From a bacterium (GTDB taxonomy: Bacteria; Bacillota; Bacilli; Lactobacillales; Streptococcaceae), in contig CAJNCW010000002.1 of the NCBI GenBank assembly GCA_905221345.1, positions 248,001 to 312,000 on the forward strand: 64,000 nucleotides of DNA, written 5' to 3'. Below are positions 29,986 through 39,813 of this stretch, one piece after another. The position numbers and the translations under genes are program-made. The notes beneath the pieces were generated by a model that searched no databases, was not told the DNA's origin, and was given only the letters and a program-made list of their open reading frames with translations. Every line of letters starts with the position of its first letter. Position 1 is the stretch's first letter.

Positions 29986-31353
29986 TTACTTCGCTCCATC
30001 CTTCATCAATACAACTTTAACTGTCTTCAATAAAATTTCAATATCTTTCCAGATTGTCCAACCATCAATATAGGCCACATCTAATTTGACAACTTCATCG
30101 AAATTCTTGATCTCACTTCGTCCACTGACCTGCCATAAACCTGTTATCCCAGGTTTAAAACTTAGACGACGTTTTTGTTCTGGAGTATAGTGCTCATATT
30201 CATCCACTGTTGGTGGTCGTGTGCCAACTAAACTCATATCTCCCTTTAGAACATTATAAAACTGTGGCAGCTCGTCCAAGCTAGTCTTCCGTATAAAACG
30301 ACCAATTTTCGTGATACGTGGGTCATCATCCACCTTAAACATTCCACCCTGCATGGTATTTTGTTCCATGAGTTCTCTTTTTTTGTCCTCAGCATCTACA
30401 CACATGGAGCGGAACTTATAAAAAGTGAACTGGCGACCATTTTTTCCAATACGCGTCTGAGCAAAAATAGCAGAGCCCCCATCCTTTCGAATCAAAGGGA
30501 CCAGTACAACACTGACTAGAGCACATAGTATCAGCCCTACCAATGCACCTACGATATCAATAATCCGCTTAGCAATCACGTGGCTAGTCTTATAAAATGT
30601 TGTAGAAAAAGTCACAACGTTTAATCCTACCATCTCACGAATTTGCTTGTTACGTGCCAAACTACGATCAAAAGCATTTAGATTGACTGTTACATCAATT
30701 CCCATCGTTTCAAACTGAGAGATAAGCTCTCCAATATTGTATTTTTCACTTGGAAGATTGATAAAGACTTCATCGACCACCTCATGAGTCGCAAAGTCTA
30801 CTATCTCCTCCTCTGCTACTACCTTTAAAGAATTATGCTGAAAATTTGGTTTGTCTAAGACACTGACAGCCACCAACTCCCCAACAATTTCATTTGCGTC
30901 TACTAATCTATCCAGTACCTTTTCGACACGAGAAGTTGCTGTAAGTAGGAGAATCTTCTTACTTCCTTTAAAGTTGGGATAAGCCCGCTTCCAATACCAC
31001 TTGATAAATAAGTTTAGCACATAGACTAAGAGAGCATGTAATGTGAGGAAGTAAATCATACCTCGTCTGGAAATACTAAATCGATCTTCTAAGAAAAAGT
31101 TAGAGATACTAATTGCTAGCGCAAAGAAAGCTATATATTTTAATGTCTGGACAAACTCAATCAAATATCCCCTTTTAAAGAAATCCTGTCCATAATCACT
31201 GATATAAAAGACAAAATAGTGGAGGATATAAAGTGCAATAGCTGTTGTTGGAACGATCTCCGTTTCTCTCACGGCACTAAGCAGATAAGTCACTAAAATG
31301 ACAAGAAAACCCTGAATTATTGCCAATGAAGGCTTTACTACTTTTCCATTCAT
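29986..31353 (-). CDS. wchA: Undecaprenyl-phosphate glucose-1-phosphate transferase WchA (CpsE)
   Basis: A 455-residue initiating transferase of the polyprenyl-phosphate hexose-1-phosphate family. Four N-terminal membrane helices and a CoA-binding-like middle region (about 135-240) precede the catalytic bacterial sugar transferase domain. That domain begins KRIIDIVGALVGLILC and has QTRIGKNGRQFTFYKFRSM, FIRKTSLDELPQFYNVLKGD and VGTRPPTVDEY. It loads glucose-1-phosphate on undecaprenyl phosphate as the first step of repeat synthesis. Length and motifs are intact. Confidence 0.95.
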   Translation of the reverse strand: MNGKVVKPSLAIIQGFLVILVTYLLSAVRETEIVPTTAIALYILHYFVFYISDYGQDFFKRGYLIEFVQTLKYIAFFALAISISNFFLEDRFSISRRGMIYFLTLHALLVYVLNLFIKWYWKRAYPNFKGSKKILLLTATSRVEKVLDRLVDANEIVGELVAVSVLDKPNFQHNSLKVVAEEEIVDFATHEVVDEVFINLPSEKYNIGELISQFETMGIDVTVNLNAFDRSLARNKQIREMVGLNVVTFSTTFYKTSHVIAKRIIDIVGALVGLILCALVSVVLVPLIRKDGGSAIFAQTRIGKNGRQFTFYKFRSMCVDAEDKKRELMEQNTMQGGMFKVDDDPRITKIGRFIRKTSLDELPQFYNVLKGDMSLVGTRPPTVDEYEHYTPEQKRRLSFKPGITGLWQVSGRSEIKNFDEVVKLDVAYIDGWTIWKDIEILLKTVKVVLMKDGAK

Positions 31354-31374
31354 CTCTATCCCCCAACCTATTTT

Positions 31375-32058
31375 TTATTTTTTCCCGTAATCTCCATAAC
31401 TTCCATAAGAACCGTATTTGTCTACCGAAGTATCGAATTTATTCAACACAATTCCTAAAAACGGCTTCCCTGTGTGTTCCAGTTGTTCTTTCGCTTTTTG
31501 AATATCCCTTCGATTTGTTTCACCCGCTGCCGTCACTAAAATAGAAGCATCACATTTTCGCGTAATGATAGCTGCATCAATCACGGTACCTACAGGAGCA
31601 GTGTCTACAATGATGTAGTCAAAATATTTACGCAAGGTTTCAAGCATTGTACTGAAATTCTTACTTTGAAGAAGAGCCGTCGGATTCGGTGACACAGAGC
31701 CAGCCTGAATCACAAAGAGATTTTCAATAGTGGTATCACAAAGCCCCTGTGACAGGTCTGTGGTTCCTGATAAAAATTCTGTCAGTCCTGTAATCTTATC
31801 CCTTGCTTTAAAGACACCTGACATAACAGAATTGCGAATATCTCCATCAATCAGCAGCGTTTTATAACCTGCACGCGCAAAAGCCCAAGCGATATTGGTG
31901 GAAGTCGTTGATTTTCCTTCTCCTGGATTCACAGAAGTGATAGAAAATACTTTCAAATCATCTCCACTTAACTGTAGATTCGTGCACAAGGCGTTATAAT
32001 ATTCCTCTGCCTTTTTTACAAGATCCAATTTTTCCTGTGAGATTTCTAACGTTGGCAT
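31375..32058 (-). CDS. cpsD: Capsule regulatory autophosphorylating tyrosine kinase CpsD (Wze)
   Basis: A 227-residue BY-kinase. Walker A is SVNPGEGKSTT (about 42-52), Walker A' includes LLIDGDIRNS, and Walker B is YIIVDTAPVG. The C-terminal tyrosine cluster has four consecutive YGx units (YGSYGSYGDYGK), the autophosphorylation tail. It works with the membrane activator CpsC and the phosphatase CpsB to control capsule polymer length and attachment at the division site. Confidence 0.96.
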   Translation of the reverse strand: MPTLEISQEKLDLVKKAEEYYNALCTNLQLSGDDLKVFSITSVNPGEGKSTTSTNIAWAFARAGYKTLLIDGDIRNSVMSGVFKARDKITGLTEFLSGTTDLSQGLCDTTIENLFVIQAGSVSPNPTALLQSKNFSTMLETLRKYFDYIIVDTAPVGTVIDAAIITRKCDASILVTAAGETNRRDIQKAKEQLEHTGKPFLGIVLNKFDTSVDKYGSYGSYGDYGKK

Positions 32059-32067
32059 AACTTCCTC

Positions 32068-32763
32068 CTATTTCATTTTGTCCAAATCTGGAACGACCCC
32101 TAGAAGCGGAATTTGCAGTACATCTTCGACATCTTCAGGACGTTTTACACGTGTATCAAATAACTCAATCAAAAGAACAGTAATTACTGTTACGACGACT
32201 CCTCCAAGGAAACCAAACAAGGTGTTGCGTCGAACATTTGGAGAAGAGGGAGTCGTAGCTGGTCGCGCTTCTTCAAGTGTCGTTACATCAGATACTCGCG
32301 TTACAGCGATGATCTTTTCTGCAGCAACTTCTCGTAGAGAATTAGCGATGCGGCTGGCTTCCTCTGGCTGTTTATCCTTGACAGAGATTGAGACGATACG
32401 AGTGTCCGCTGGTACAGTCACTTGAACTTTGCTGGCTAATGTTTTTGCTGGCATATCCAATTTCAAATTTGTCGCTACCTTTTCCAACACATCCTGTGAA
32501 AGGATAATTTCGCGGTAGTCTTTAACTAGATAAGATCCTGCCTGCAAGTCCTGATTTGTCAGTCCCGGCTTGTCTCCTTGATTGCGATTCACTACATAAA
32601 TTCGCGTGGTACTCGTATATTCTGGCTTAACAACAAAAGTGCTATAAGCAAAAGCTCCCGCCCCTGTCACAAGCGCCACTAATAAAATAATTAGCTTGCG
32701 TTTCCACAAAGTTTTAAGTAATTGAAATACATCGATTTCTATCGTATTTTGTTCTTTCATCAT
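32068..32763 (-). CDS. cpsC: Capsule chain-length/kinase-activator protein CpsC (Wzd)
   Basis: A 231-residue Wzz-type membrane protein with two helices: N-terminal [19 protein letters not shown] and C-terminal [20 protein letters not shown]. Between them is an outside domain ([16 protein letters not shown] ...). The proline-rich stretch before the second helix ([11 protein letters not shown]) is typical. Its cytoplasmic tail activates CpsD. Located between cpsB and cpsD with the usual spacing. Confidence 0.95.
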   Translation of the reverse strand: MMKEQNTIEIDVFQLLKTLWKRKLIILLVALVTGAGAFAYSTFVVKPEYTSTTRIYVVNRNQGDKPGLTNQDLQAGSYLVKDYREIILSQDVLEKVATNLKLDMPAKTLASKVQVTVPADTRIVSISVKDKQPEEASRIANSLREVAAEKIIAVTRVSDVTTLEEARPATTPSSPNVRRNTLFGFLGGVVVTVITVLLIELFDTRVKRPEDVEDVLQIPLLGVVPDLDKMK

Positions 32764-32768
32764 TTCTC

Positions 32769-33500
32769 CTAAATTAGTTGATCCATTACAATTTTTCGAG
32801 GATTGTCTATAAAAAGTTCCTGAGCCTTCGCATCTCCGTATTTTCGGGCAACAAGATCATATGCTTCTGCCATACGAGGAGGTCTGCCATCTAAATTGTG
32901 CATATCACTTGCAATTACATGAACCAAATCCTGCTCTAAAAAATACTGGGCTCTTTTTTTCATGAATTTATAACGTTCTCCAAAAAGTTTGGGTTTGAGG
33001 ACATGCGCGCTATTTACTTGCGTGTAACAGCCCATATCGATCAGTTCTCGAACGCGTTTTTCATTATTTTCAAGAGCATCATAGCGCTCGATGTGGGCAA
33101 TGACTGGAGTAATTCCCAACATCAAGATCTTGCTCAAGGCGCTATGAATGTCGCGATAAGGGGTGTTCATACTAAACTCTATCAAGGCATAACGACTATC
33201 ATTGAGGGTCGGAATCCGCTTTTTTTCCAGTTTATCCAAAACATCTGGTGTATAGTAAATTTCCGCCCCATAAGCAATGACCAAGTCACTCGCAACTTCC
33301 TTAGCTATTTCCCGAACCTGAAGAAAATTTTCTGCTATCTTCTCTTCCGGAGTTTCAAACATGCCCTTGCGACGGTGAGAGGTAGAGACAATGGTTCGCA
33401 CCCCCTGCCTGTAGGCTTCTGTCAAGAGGGCCTTGCTCTCCTCTCTTGACTTGGGGCCATCATCTACATCAAAGACAATGTGCGAATGAATATCAATCAT
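32769..33500 (-). CDS. cpsB: Manganese-dependent tyrosine phosphatase CpsB (Wzh)
   Basis: A 243-residue PHP-family phosphatase, taken from the ATG at 33500 ([18 protein letters not shown]). This start follows the cpsA stop by one base and has GGAGG nearby, whereas the longer frame to 33563 lies inside cpsA. Metal ligands are visible as DIHSH near the N-terminus, [16 protein letters not shown] and VIASDMHN. It dephosphorylates CpsD and modulates capsule production. Confidence 0.95.
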   Translation of the reverse strand: MIDIHSHIVFDVDDGPKSREESKALLTEAYRQGVRTIVSTSHRRKGMFETPEEKIAENFLQVREIAKEVASDLVIAYGAEIYYTPDVLDKLEKKRIPTLNDSRYALIEFSMNTPYRDIHSALSKILMLGITPVIAHIERYDALENNEKRVRELIDMGCYTQVNSAHVLKPKLFGERYKFMKKRAQYFLEQDLVHVIASDMHNLDGRPPRMAEAYDLVARKYGDAKAQELFIDNPRKIVMDQLI

Positions 33501-33501
33501 T

Positions 33502-34968
<1,467 letters not shown>

Positions 34969-34976
34969 TTAGAGTA

Positions 34977-35005
34977 ATTATATCACAAAAACAGGATAAT
35001 TTCCA
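34977..35005 (-). promoter_or_regulatory. Capsule operon promoter
   Basis: TATAAT (34977-34982) with extended TGA, plus TGGAAA (35000-35005) at 17 bp spacing on the minus strand, 30 nt upstream of cpsA. The next upstream gene, aliD-like, ends in its own terminator, so the capsule transcript starts here. Confidence 0.7.
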
Positions 35006-35093
35006 TTCATTCCTACAATTCTCAGCGTTTTCATTTCTTTTTTCTTGATCATTTTTTGAAGTTATGGTTTTCAGCATTGAGAGTTTTGATAAA

Positions 35094-35123
35094 CAAAAAC
35101 AAGGCCTCTTGAAAGAGACCTTA
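35094..35123 (-). terminator. Terminator of the aliD-like gene
   Basis: The minus strand AAGGTCTCT-ttca-AGAGGCCTT is followed by GTTTTTGTTT, 9 nt after the stop. Confidence 0.8.
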
Positions 35124-35131
35124 TTTCGCTG

Positions 35132-37096
35132 TCATTTGATATGATTTTTAAATTCTTTTTGGCTCTTTTCGATAGCCTTTTTACTTTCTTCTTCCCACTT
35201 AGCCTTGGCTTCATCAAATTGTTTCTTGGTAACAGGGTCTTTTTGCAATCTCATGTACTTATAGTTATTTCCGTCACCCTTGATTCCCACTAGAGAGTAG
35301 GCACGTGTAAACGGAGTTACTTTAGTTACAGAGGCTGTACCGCCATTTGACATAGCAGACATCACCAAAGAATTGTCGATCATCCAAGCTTGAGCTTCAG
35401 CGTATTTTTCATAACGCTTAGCGACATCTTTGTTCTCAGCATCTGCTTCTTTCAGGAGTTGTGTATAGGTATCTAACCCTAGACTCTTGATGAGCTCTTG
35501 GTCATCCTTGGCGTCAAGACCAAAAATCTTGAGATAGAAGCCGGTTTCAGCATTGAAGGGGTCTAGATAAGTTGATGGATCTTGGTAATCACCAACCCAA
35601 CCATCAAAGTTTAGGTCGTAGTCACGAGCTGCTGGATTGGGTGCTAGAAATGCGACATTTCCAAAGTCATCTGTCGAAAGCTGTTGAACATCAATGACGA
35701 TATTGTCAGAACCTAGTACTGTTTCAAGGGTTTGTTTAACCGAGTTCATACCAGAAACCGCATTTTTATTCGTCTGATCAACAGGAACATCCAAATGGAT
35801 TGGGAAAGTCACGCCTTGGGCTTCTAATTCCTTTTTAGCTTCTGCAAATTTTGCTTGGGCCTTTTCCTTGTTAAAGTAGGCATCTTGAGCATCTGCCAAA
35901 TTGATACCTGACCACTCAGTCCCATAGTTCACAAGCTTAGAAGCTGTTACTTCTCCAAAGGTCTTATCTCCCACTTGAACAAAAGTTGGAGGAACAAGGG
36001 TATTACGAAGGGTTTTGCTCGCTGCTTCTTCACCATTTGATTGAGCAGAGTAGGCTGTTCGATCAATACCAAAGTTGATAGCCTGACGGAAATTTTTATT
36101 TAAGATAGCTGTTTGAGCTGATTTCTTTTGTTCGTCCGTTGTTTTAGCGGTATGGTTATAGGTCTTGCGGTTGACGTTAAAGTTAAAATACCAAGATGTC
36201 TTGTCTTGCAAACTATAAACGATATTGTCTTGGTATTTTTCTTTCGTCTTAGCATAGTTCGAACTATTTGGATAGACTCCTGCAATCGAGTAAGCACCAC
36301 TTTCAAAGTTTCGAATGGTCATCTCCTGATCAGAGCCATCAAAATAAGCCAGTTTAACTTTTTCAATGGTTACTTTATCATGGTCATAATAGTGTGGATT
36401 CTTCACATATTCGATCGAAGATTTTGATGTAAAATCTTTTAACAGATATGGTCCATTATAAAGGATACTGTCTGGTGTCAAGGTACCAAAATCTTTATCC
36501 TTTGATTTCAAGAACTCTTCGTTGACTGGGAAAAGGATACTATTGGTTGTCTTTGAATTCCAATACGGTTCTGGTCGAGTCAAAGTATACTCGACTGTGT
36601 AATCATCCAAGGCTTTGACACCAACAGTTGAAAAGTCATTGGTCACACCCGTCACATAGTCATTCAATCCCTTGATTGAATTTTGGATCAGATCCATGGC
36701 TTGCCCCTTGTTGTCCGCAGCATATTTGATCCCAGCGACAAAGTCTTGGGCTTTGACTGGAGCATATTCCTCACCATCAGCCGTATACCACTTGGCATCT
36801 TTTCTAAGCTTGTAGGTATAGGTCAAACCATCTGATGAAACAGACCATTCTTCAGCCAAAGCTGGCGCTAGATTTCCATAGCTGTCATTTTCTAACAAAC
36901 CATCTACGAGATTGGTAATAATGGCAGTGTTATCTGCATAATAATCCAGAAGATAGTTAAAAGTTGTTGGATTCGCACTAAATGTTGACGAGTAGGTGCT
37001 GGTATCTGTGTTGGACTGTCCACATGCCGAAAGCAAAATTCCTGTCGCTAAGGCAAGACCTGTCCCAATCAGTCTTTTTTTCATTTTGATCATCAT
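35132..37096 (-). CDS. Oligopeptide-binding lipoprotein, AliD/AliB-like
   Basis: A 654-residue SBP_bac_5 lipoprotein with signal and lipobox (GILLSACGQ). The start is supported by AAAGGAG 6-7 nt before the ATG. It has family sequence throughout (VDGLLENDSYGNLAPALAEE, KNFRQAINFGIDRTAYS) and ends KEFKNHIK. In non-encapsulated pneumococci two such aliB-like genes (aliC, aliD) replace the capsule genes between dexB and aliA. Here the gene lies between dexB and an intact cps operon. It probably feeds peptides, or peptide signals, to the Ami permease. Own promoter and terminator; monocistronic. Confidence 0.9.
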   Translation of the reverse strand: MMIKMKKRLIGTGLALATGILLSACGQSNTDTSTYSSTFSANPTTFNYLLDYYADNTAIITNLVDGLLENDSYGNLAPALAEEWSVSSDGLTYTYKLRKDAKWYTADGEEYAPVKAQDFVAGIKYAADNKGQAMDLIQNSIKGLNDYVTGVTNDFSTVGVKALDDYTVEYTLTRPEPYWNSKTTNSILFPVNEEFLKSKDKDFGTLTPDSILYNGPYLLKDFTSKSSIEYVKNPHYYDHDKVTIEKVKLAYFDGSDQEMTIRNFESGAYSIAGVYPNSSNYAKTKEKYQDNIVYSLQDKTSWYFNFNVNRKTYNHTAKTTDEQKKSAQTAILNKNFRQAINFGIDRTAYSAQSNGEEAASKTLRNTLVPPTFVQVGDKTFGEVTASKLVNYGTEWSGINLADAQDAYFNKEKAQAKFAEAKKELEAQGVTFPIHLDVPVDQTNKNAVSGMNSVKQTLETVLGSDNIVIDVQQLSTDDFGNVAFLAPNPAARDYDLNFDGWVGDYQDPSTYLDPFNAETGFYLKIFGLDAKDDQELIKSLGLDTYTQLLKEADAENKDVAKRYEKYAEAQAWMIDNSLVMSAMSNGGTASVTKVTPFTRAYSLVGIKGDGNNYKYMRLQKDPVTKKQFDEAKAKWEEESKKAIEKSQKEFKNHIK

Positions 37097-37132
37097 TCAC
37101 TCCTTTTGTGTCACTTCTTGTAACATAACCAT

Positions 37133-37161
37133 ATTCTATCAAATCCATCCAAAAATGTAAA
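37133..37161 (-). promoter_or_regulatory. Promoter of the aliD-like gene
   Basis: TTTACA (37156-37161) and TAGAAT (37133-37138) with 17 bp spacing on the minus strand, 36 nt upstream of the start. Confidence 0.6.
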
Positions 37162-37466
37162 GTTACTAGTTTTCCAGCGAATGATTAACCTACACCAGCA
37201 TTGACAGCTCTAGAATACAATTAGCCGCTGAGTGTGCAAAAATAAATAGGCAACTAGTTTGGTTCTCGAGAATCTTTTTGGACTGATGGAAAATAAAATC
37301 CAAGACATCCATCCCTTTTCAGACCTTCCTAAAAGATGAAATTAAGATTAGCAACGTCTTCGATCGCCTAATTCTAATGTAAAACTATAAAAAGTCACCA
37401 AACGCTATTCCTTTGATTTCTGTGATTTTCATAAGTTTAAGAAACAGATCTTTATCCCTCTGAATA
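37162..37466. other. Intergenic spacer without a recognisable gene
   Basis: About 300 bp between the CAP-like gene and the aliD-like gene. Minus-strand reading gives only short fragments (for example KGMDVLDFIFHQSKKILENQ) interrupted by stops. It may be a relic of a gene or insertion element, but no family could be assigned. Confidence 0.4.
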
Positions 37467-37499
37467 TAAAAAACAGAGAGGACAGTCGCTGTCCTCTCC
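37467..37499 (-). terminator. Terminator of the CAP-like surface protein gene
   Basis: A perfect 10-bp stem, GAGAGGACAG-cga-CTGTCCTCTC, then TGTTTTTT on the minus strand. Confidence 0.85.
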
Positions 37500-37562
37500 A
37501 AATCTTAACCGACATCAATCCGCCACAATTAACACAGAGCTTGATGAAGTTAGAAATTCATT

Positions 37563-39275
37563 TTATTTATAATTGTAAGCCCAGTAATAATCTCCATTTC
37601 CACTAACTACTGCTGCTACAGCTCCTTCTGTCGCATTTGGATCCAAAAGCAATTCTCTCAAACCGCCATTTGCCCATTTCTTGACAACAGTAGCTGCATC
37701 TTGATCACGACGACCAACAAAACCTGAGCTATCGTATTGGCGAGAGATTTGGTTTGCTTTTGGTAGAGCTTGATTTTGATAAATCTCATCTGACCAAGTC
37801 AATTCTTTCAAACCTTGTTCCTTACGAATTTCATTGATTCCAGCGAATGCTTCTTTGGCCTTTTCCATATAGTAATAATTCGTATCATCCGTCGCAGCAA
37901 CGCGGAAGACAAACTTCACATAACCAAATTCTACATCGCGGTATTTTTCTTCATCCACTCCACTCTTGAGGTTGGCAACTAAGACATAATCTCTAGCCCA
38001 AGGATCATTTTTGGTTTTCTCAAAGATATCCTCATCTTCGATTTCCCAAGTGACTTTGGCATCCCAACCCGCGTTATCTAAAAACTTAGGATTTAGTTTT
38101 TCAATCACATAATTTTTGAATTCCTCGACATTTTGGAAAGGAAGTGCTTGTCCTGCCTTGGCGGTTTCGACCAGATTAGTCGAATACAGTTTCACGCTAG
38201 AGTTTTGATCGCTATAGCTATATTCATCGTCTACGGGATTTGAATGCAAGTTCGGATCCAGCGCTGGGTCTGTTGGATCTGTCATTCCATGCAACTTCCA
38301 CGCATCCCCCATCCACTTCCAGTAAGGCGTGTAACCTGTAACTTCATCGTTCGAGCTAATATAGTAATAGTGATTGGGGCCATCAAAGGCGTAGTTTGGA
38401 TCATTCTCCAGAACCTTATCACCCGGTTTTCCTGGCGGAATGACCAATTTGGGTTTGCTTCCATTTGGAGCCCATAATAAGTGCTCTAAACCTGGTGCTG
38501 GTTTTTCAACATACGGAGGAATCTGATTTTCACTCGGTTCATCTGTTGTTACCAAAGCTGGAGTCTCTGGACCGGTCGAATTACCTGGTTTTGGCGCAAA
38601 CGGATCCAACTCACCATCCGCTCCATTGAATGGGGGATTTTCTGGAAGTTCGATTGTTCCCGAGTCAAATGGTGCATACTCACCATTTGCACCTCCGTAA
38701 GACGGAGCCTCTGGAAACTCAATAGTACCTGATTCAAAAGGATTAAATTCCCCGTCAGCTCCATTGAATGGGGGATTTTCTGGGAGTTCCACCCTACCTG
38801 GATTTTCTAATTCTTTTTGATTATCCGCCGATTTCTTGACAAACACCCACCGACCGTTTTGGTAGTAGTAATAATCCCCATTTTCTAATACATAGTAATG
38901 GTAGCCATTCTCGTATCGATAGTGGTTATCATTTACTAAGTTGTTCGTTGAAGAATTGTTGTCACGATTATTTGTTAGTGGTTTCCACTCACCATTACGG
39001 TAAATATAGTAACTACCATCATTCATACGATAGTAGTAGTTGCCATTCCAGTAGAAATAGCGACCACTATCTGGCTGTCGGTAATTGTATCGATTCCAAT
39101 AATTATAGTCATAACCCCAATCATCGGGGTCATCATCCCAATCATCAAAATCATAGTCCCAACTATGACGGGAATCCCAACGATAATCCGCATGAACCGT
39201 TGGTGTTACAGAAGCTGAAACTGCAACTGCTGTCGCCAGAGCCGCTCCCGCCAAAAGACCATATTTTCTATTCAT
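37563..39275 (-). CDS. Secreted Trp/Tyr-repeat, Pro-repeat, CAP-like protein of unknown function
   Basis: A 570-residue protein with a signal peptide cleaved near VHA-DY (29). Order: a Trp/Asp/Tyr-rich segment (30-65); two aromatic repeats (about 66-99 and 117-146) of the type NGxYYY...GxYYxYxNGxW; three Pro-rich repeats of about 24 residues (158-228), two containing LPENPPFNGADGE; a linker; a mixed domain (about 355-465); and a C-terminal stretch (about 467-570) that looks like a shortened CAP/SCP domain (INEIRKEQGLKELTWSDEIY), but without the usual His. There is no LPXTG motif, so the aromatic repeats may mediate wall or glycan binding. It sits between two ali genes and is monocistronic. 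Confidence 0.75.
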   Translation of the reverse strand: MNRKYGLLAGAALATAVAVSASVTPTVHADYRWDSRHSWDYDFDDWDDDPDDWGYDYNYWNRYNYRQPDSGRYFYWNGNYYYRMNDGSYYIYRNGEWKPLTNNRDNNSSTNNLVNDNHYRYENGYHYYVLENGDYYYYQNGRWVFVKKSADNQKELENPGRVELPENPPFNGADGEFNPFESGTIEFPEAPSYGGANGEYAPFDSGTIELPENPPFNGADGELDPFAPKPGNSTGPETPALVTTDEPSENQIPPYVEKPAPGLEHLLWAPNGSKPKLVIPPGKPGDKVLENDPNYAFDGPNHYYYISSNDEVTGYTPYWKWMGDAWKLHGMTDPTDPALDPNLHSNPVDDEYSYSDQNSSVKLYSTNLVETAKAGQALPFQNVEEFKNYVIEKLNPKFLDNAGWDAKVTWEIEDEDIFEKTKNDPWARDYVLVANLKSGVDEEKYRDVEFGYVKFVFRVAATDDTNYYYMEKAKEAFAGINEIRKEQGLKELTWSDEIYQNQALPKANQISRQYDSSGFVGRRDQDAATVVKKWANGGLRELLLDPNATEGAVAAVVSGNGDYYWAYNYK

Positions 39276-39765
39276 TTTAAATTAAACCTCCAAAAAAGAA
39301 CCGCTGGTCATAACGTTCGGAAAACTATTGTGCACTATTCGTTTTTCGGACTGTAAGCAAGGAATATATTTTATAAAATATAAATTGAATTTATTGAACA
39401 CTTTATTTATATTTATTGCGTTCAATAACAATTATAGCACTTTCATACATTAAAATCAAAAAAATAACATAGTTACTATTATTTTATAAAAATAGTGTTT
39501 TTAGTTGTTAAAATAAGCATTTTATAGTTTTAACCCTAAAACTATAAAATGCTAGATACTTACTTAGGAATTGTTTTAGATTCATTTAAATTGCATAAAT
39601 ATGCTTTAATTAATTTGTCATATAAATATTAAAGTTCGTTTTTCGAGATTTTTGCTCGCTCTATTTCACAATACACTAGAATTATCTTAAAAAAGCGTCG
39701 TTTTAAGTGTTAACTGCTCCGAAACTAATTAAAAAAGCTTTTACGACAACTGGTATCTCAAAATC
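39276..39765. other. Long AT-rich intergenic region upstream of the CAP-like gene
   Basis: About 490 bp without a gene. It contains the GGAGG ribosome site of the CAP-like gene, a sequence close to the competence ComX box (AACGAATA, minus strand, 39336-39343), long runs of A/T, and a perfect 16-bp inverted repeat listed separately. No clear sigma-A promoter was settled on. Confidence 0.5.
39517..39552. repeat. Perfect 16-bp inverted repeat, 4-nt loop
   Basis: GCATTTTATAGTTTTA, loop ACCC, TAAAACTATAAAATGC. It lies in the middle of the AT-rich spacer, about 240 bp upstream of the CAP-like gene and 260 bp downstream of the aliC-like gene. There is no clean T-run after it on either strand, so it is not a normal terminator. 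Confidence 0.7.
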
Positions 39766-39806
39766 AGAAAAAGGAAGCACAGATTTTCTGCAACTTCCTT
39801 TTCTGT
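39766..39806 (-). terminator. Terminator of the aliC-like gene
   Basis: The minus strand AAAAGGAAG ... CAGA-aaa-TCTG ... CTTCCTTTTTC, just downstream of the stop. Confidence 0.8.
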
Positions 39807-39813
39807 TTATAGA

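Noticed and set aside
37162..37466. Possible transposase or gene remnant in the aliD-side spacer
   Set aside because: Short translated pieces could not be tied to any family, and stops occur in all frames, so it is listed only as an unassigned spacer.
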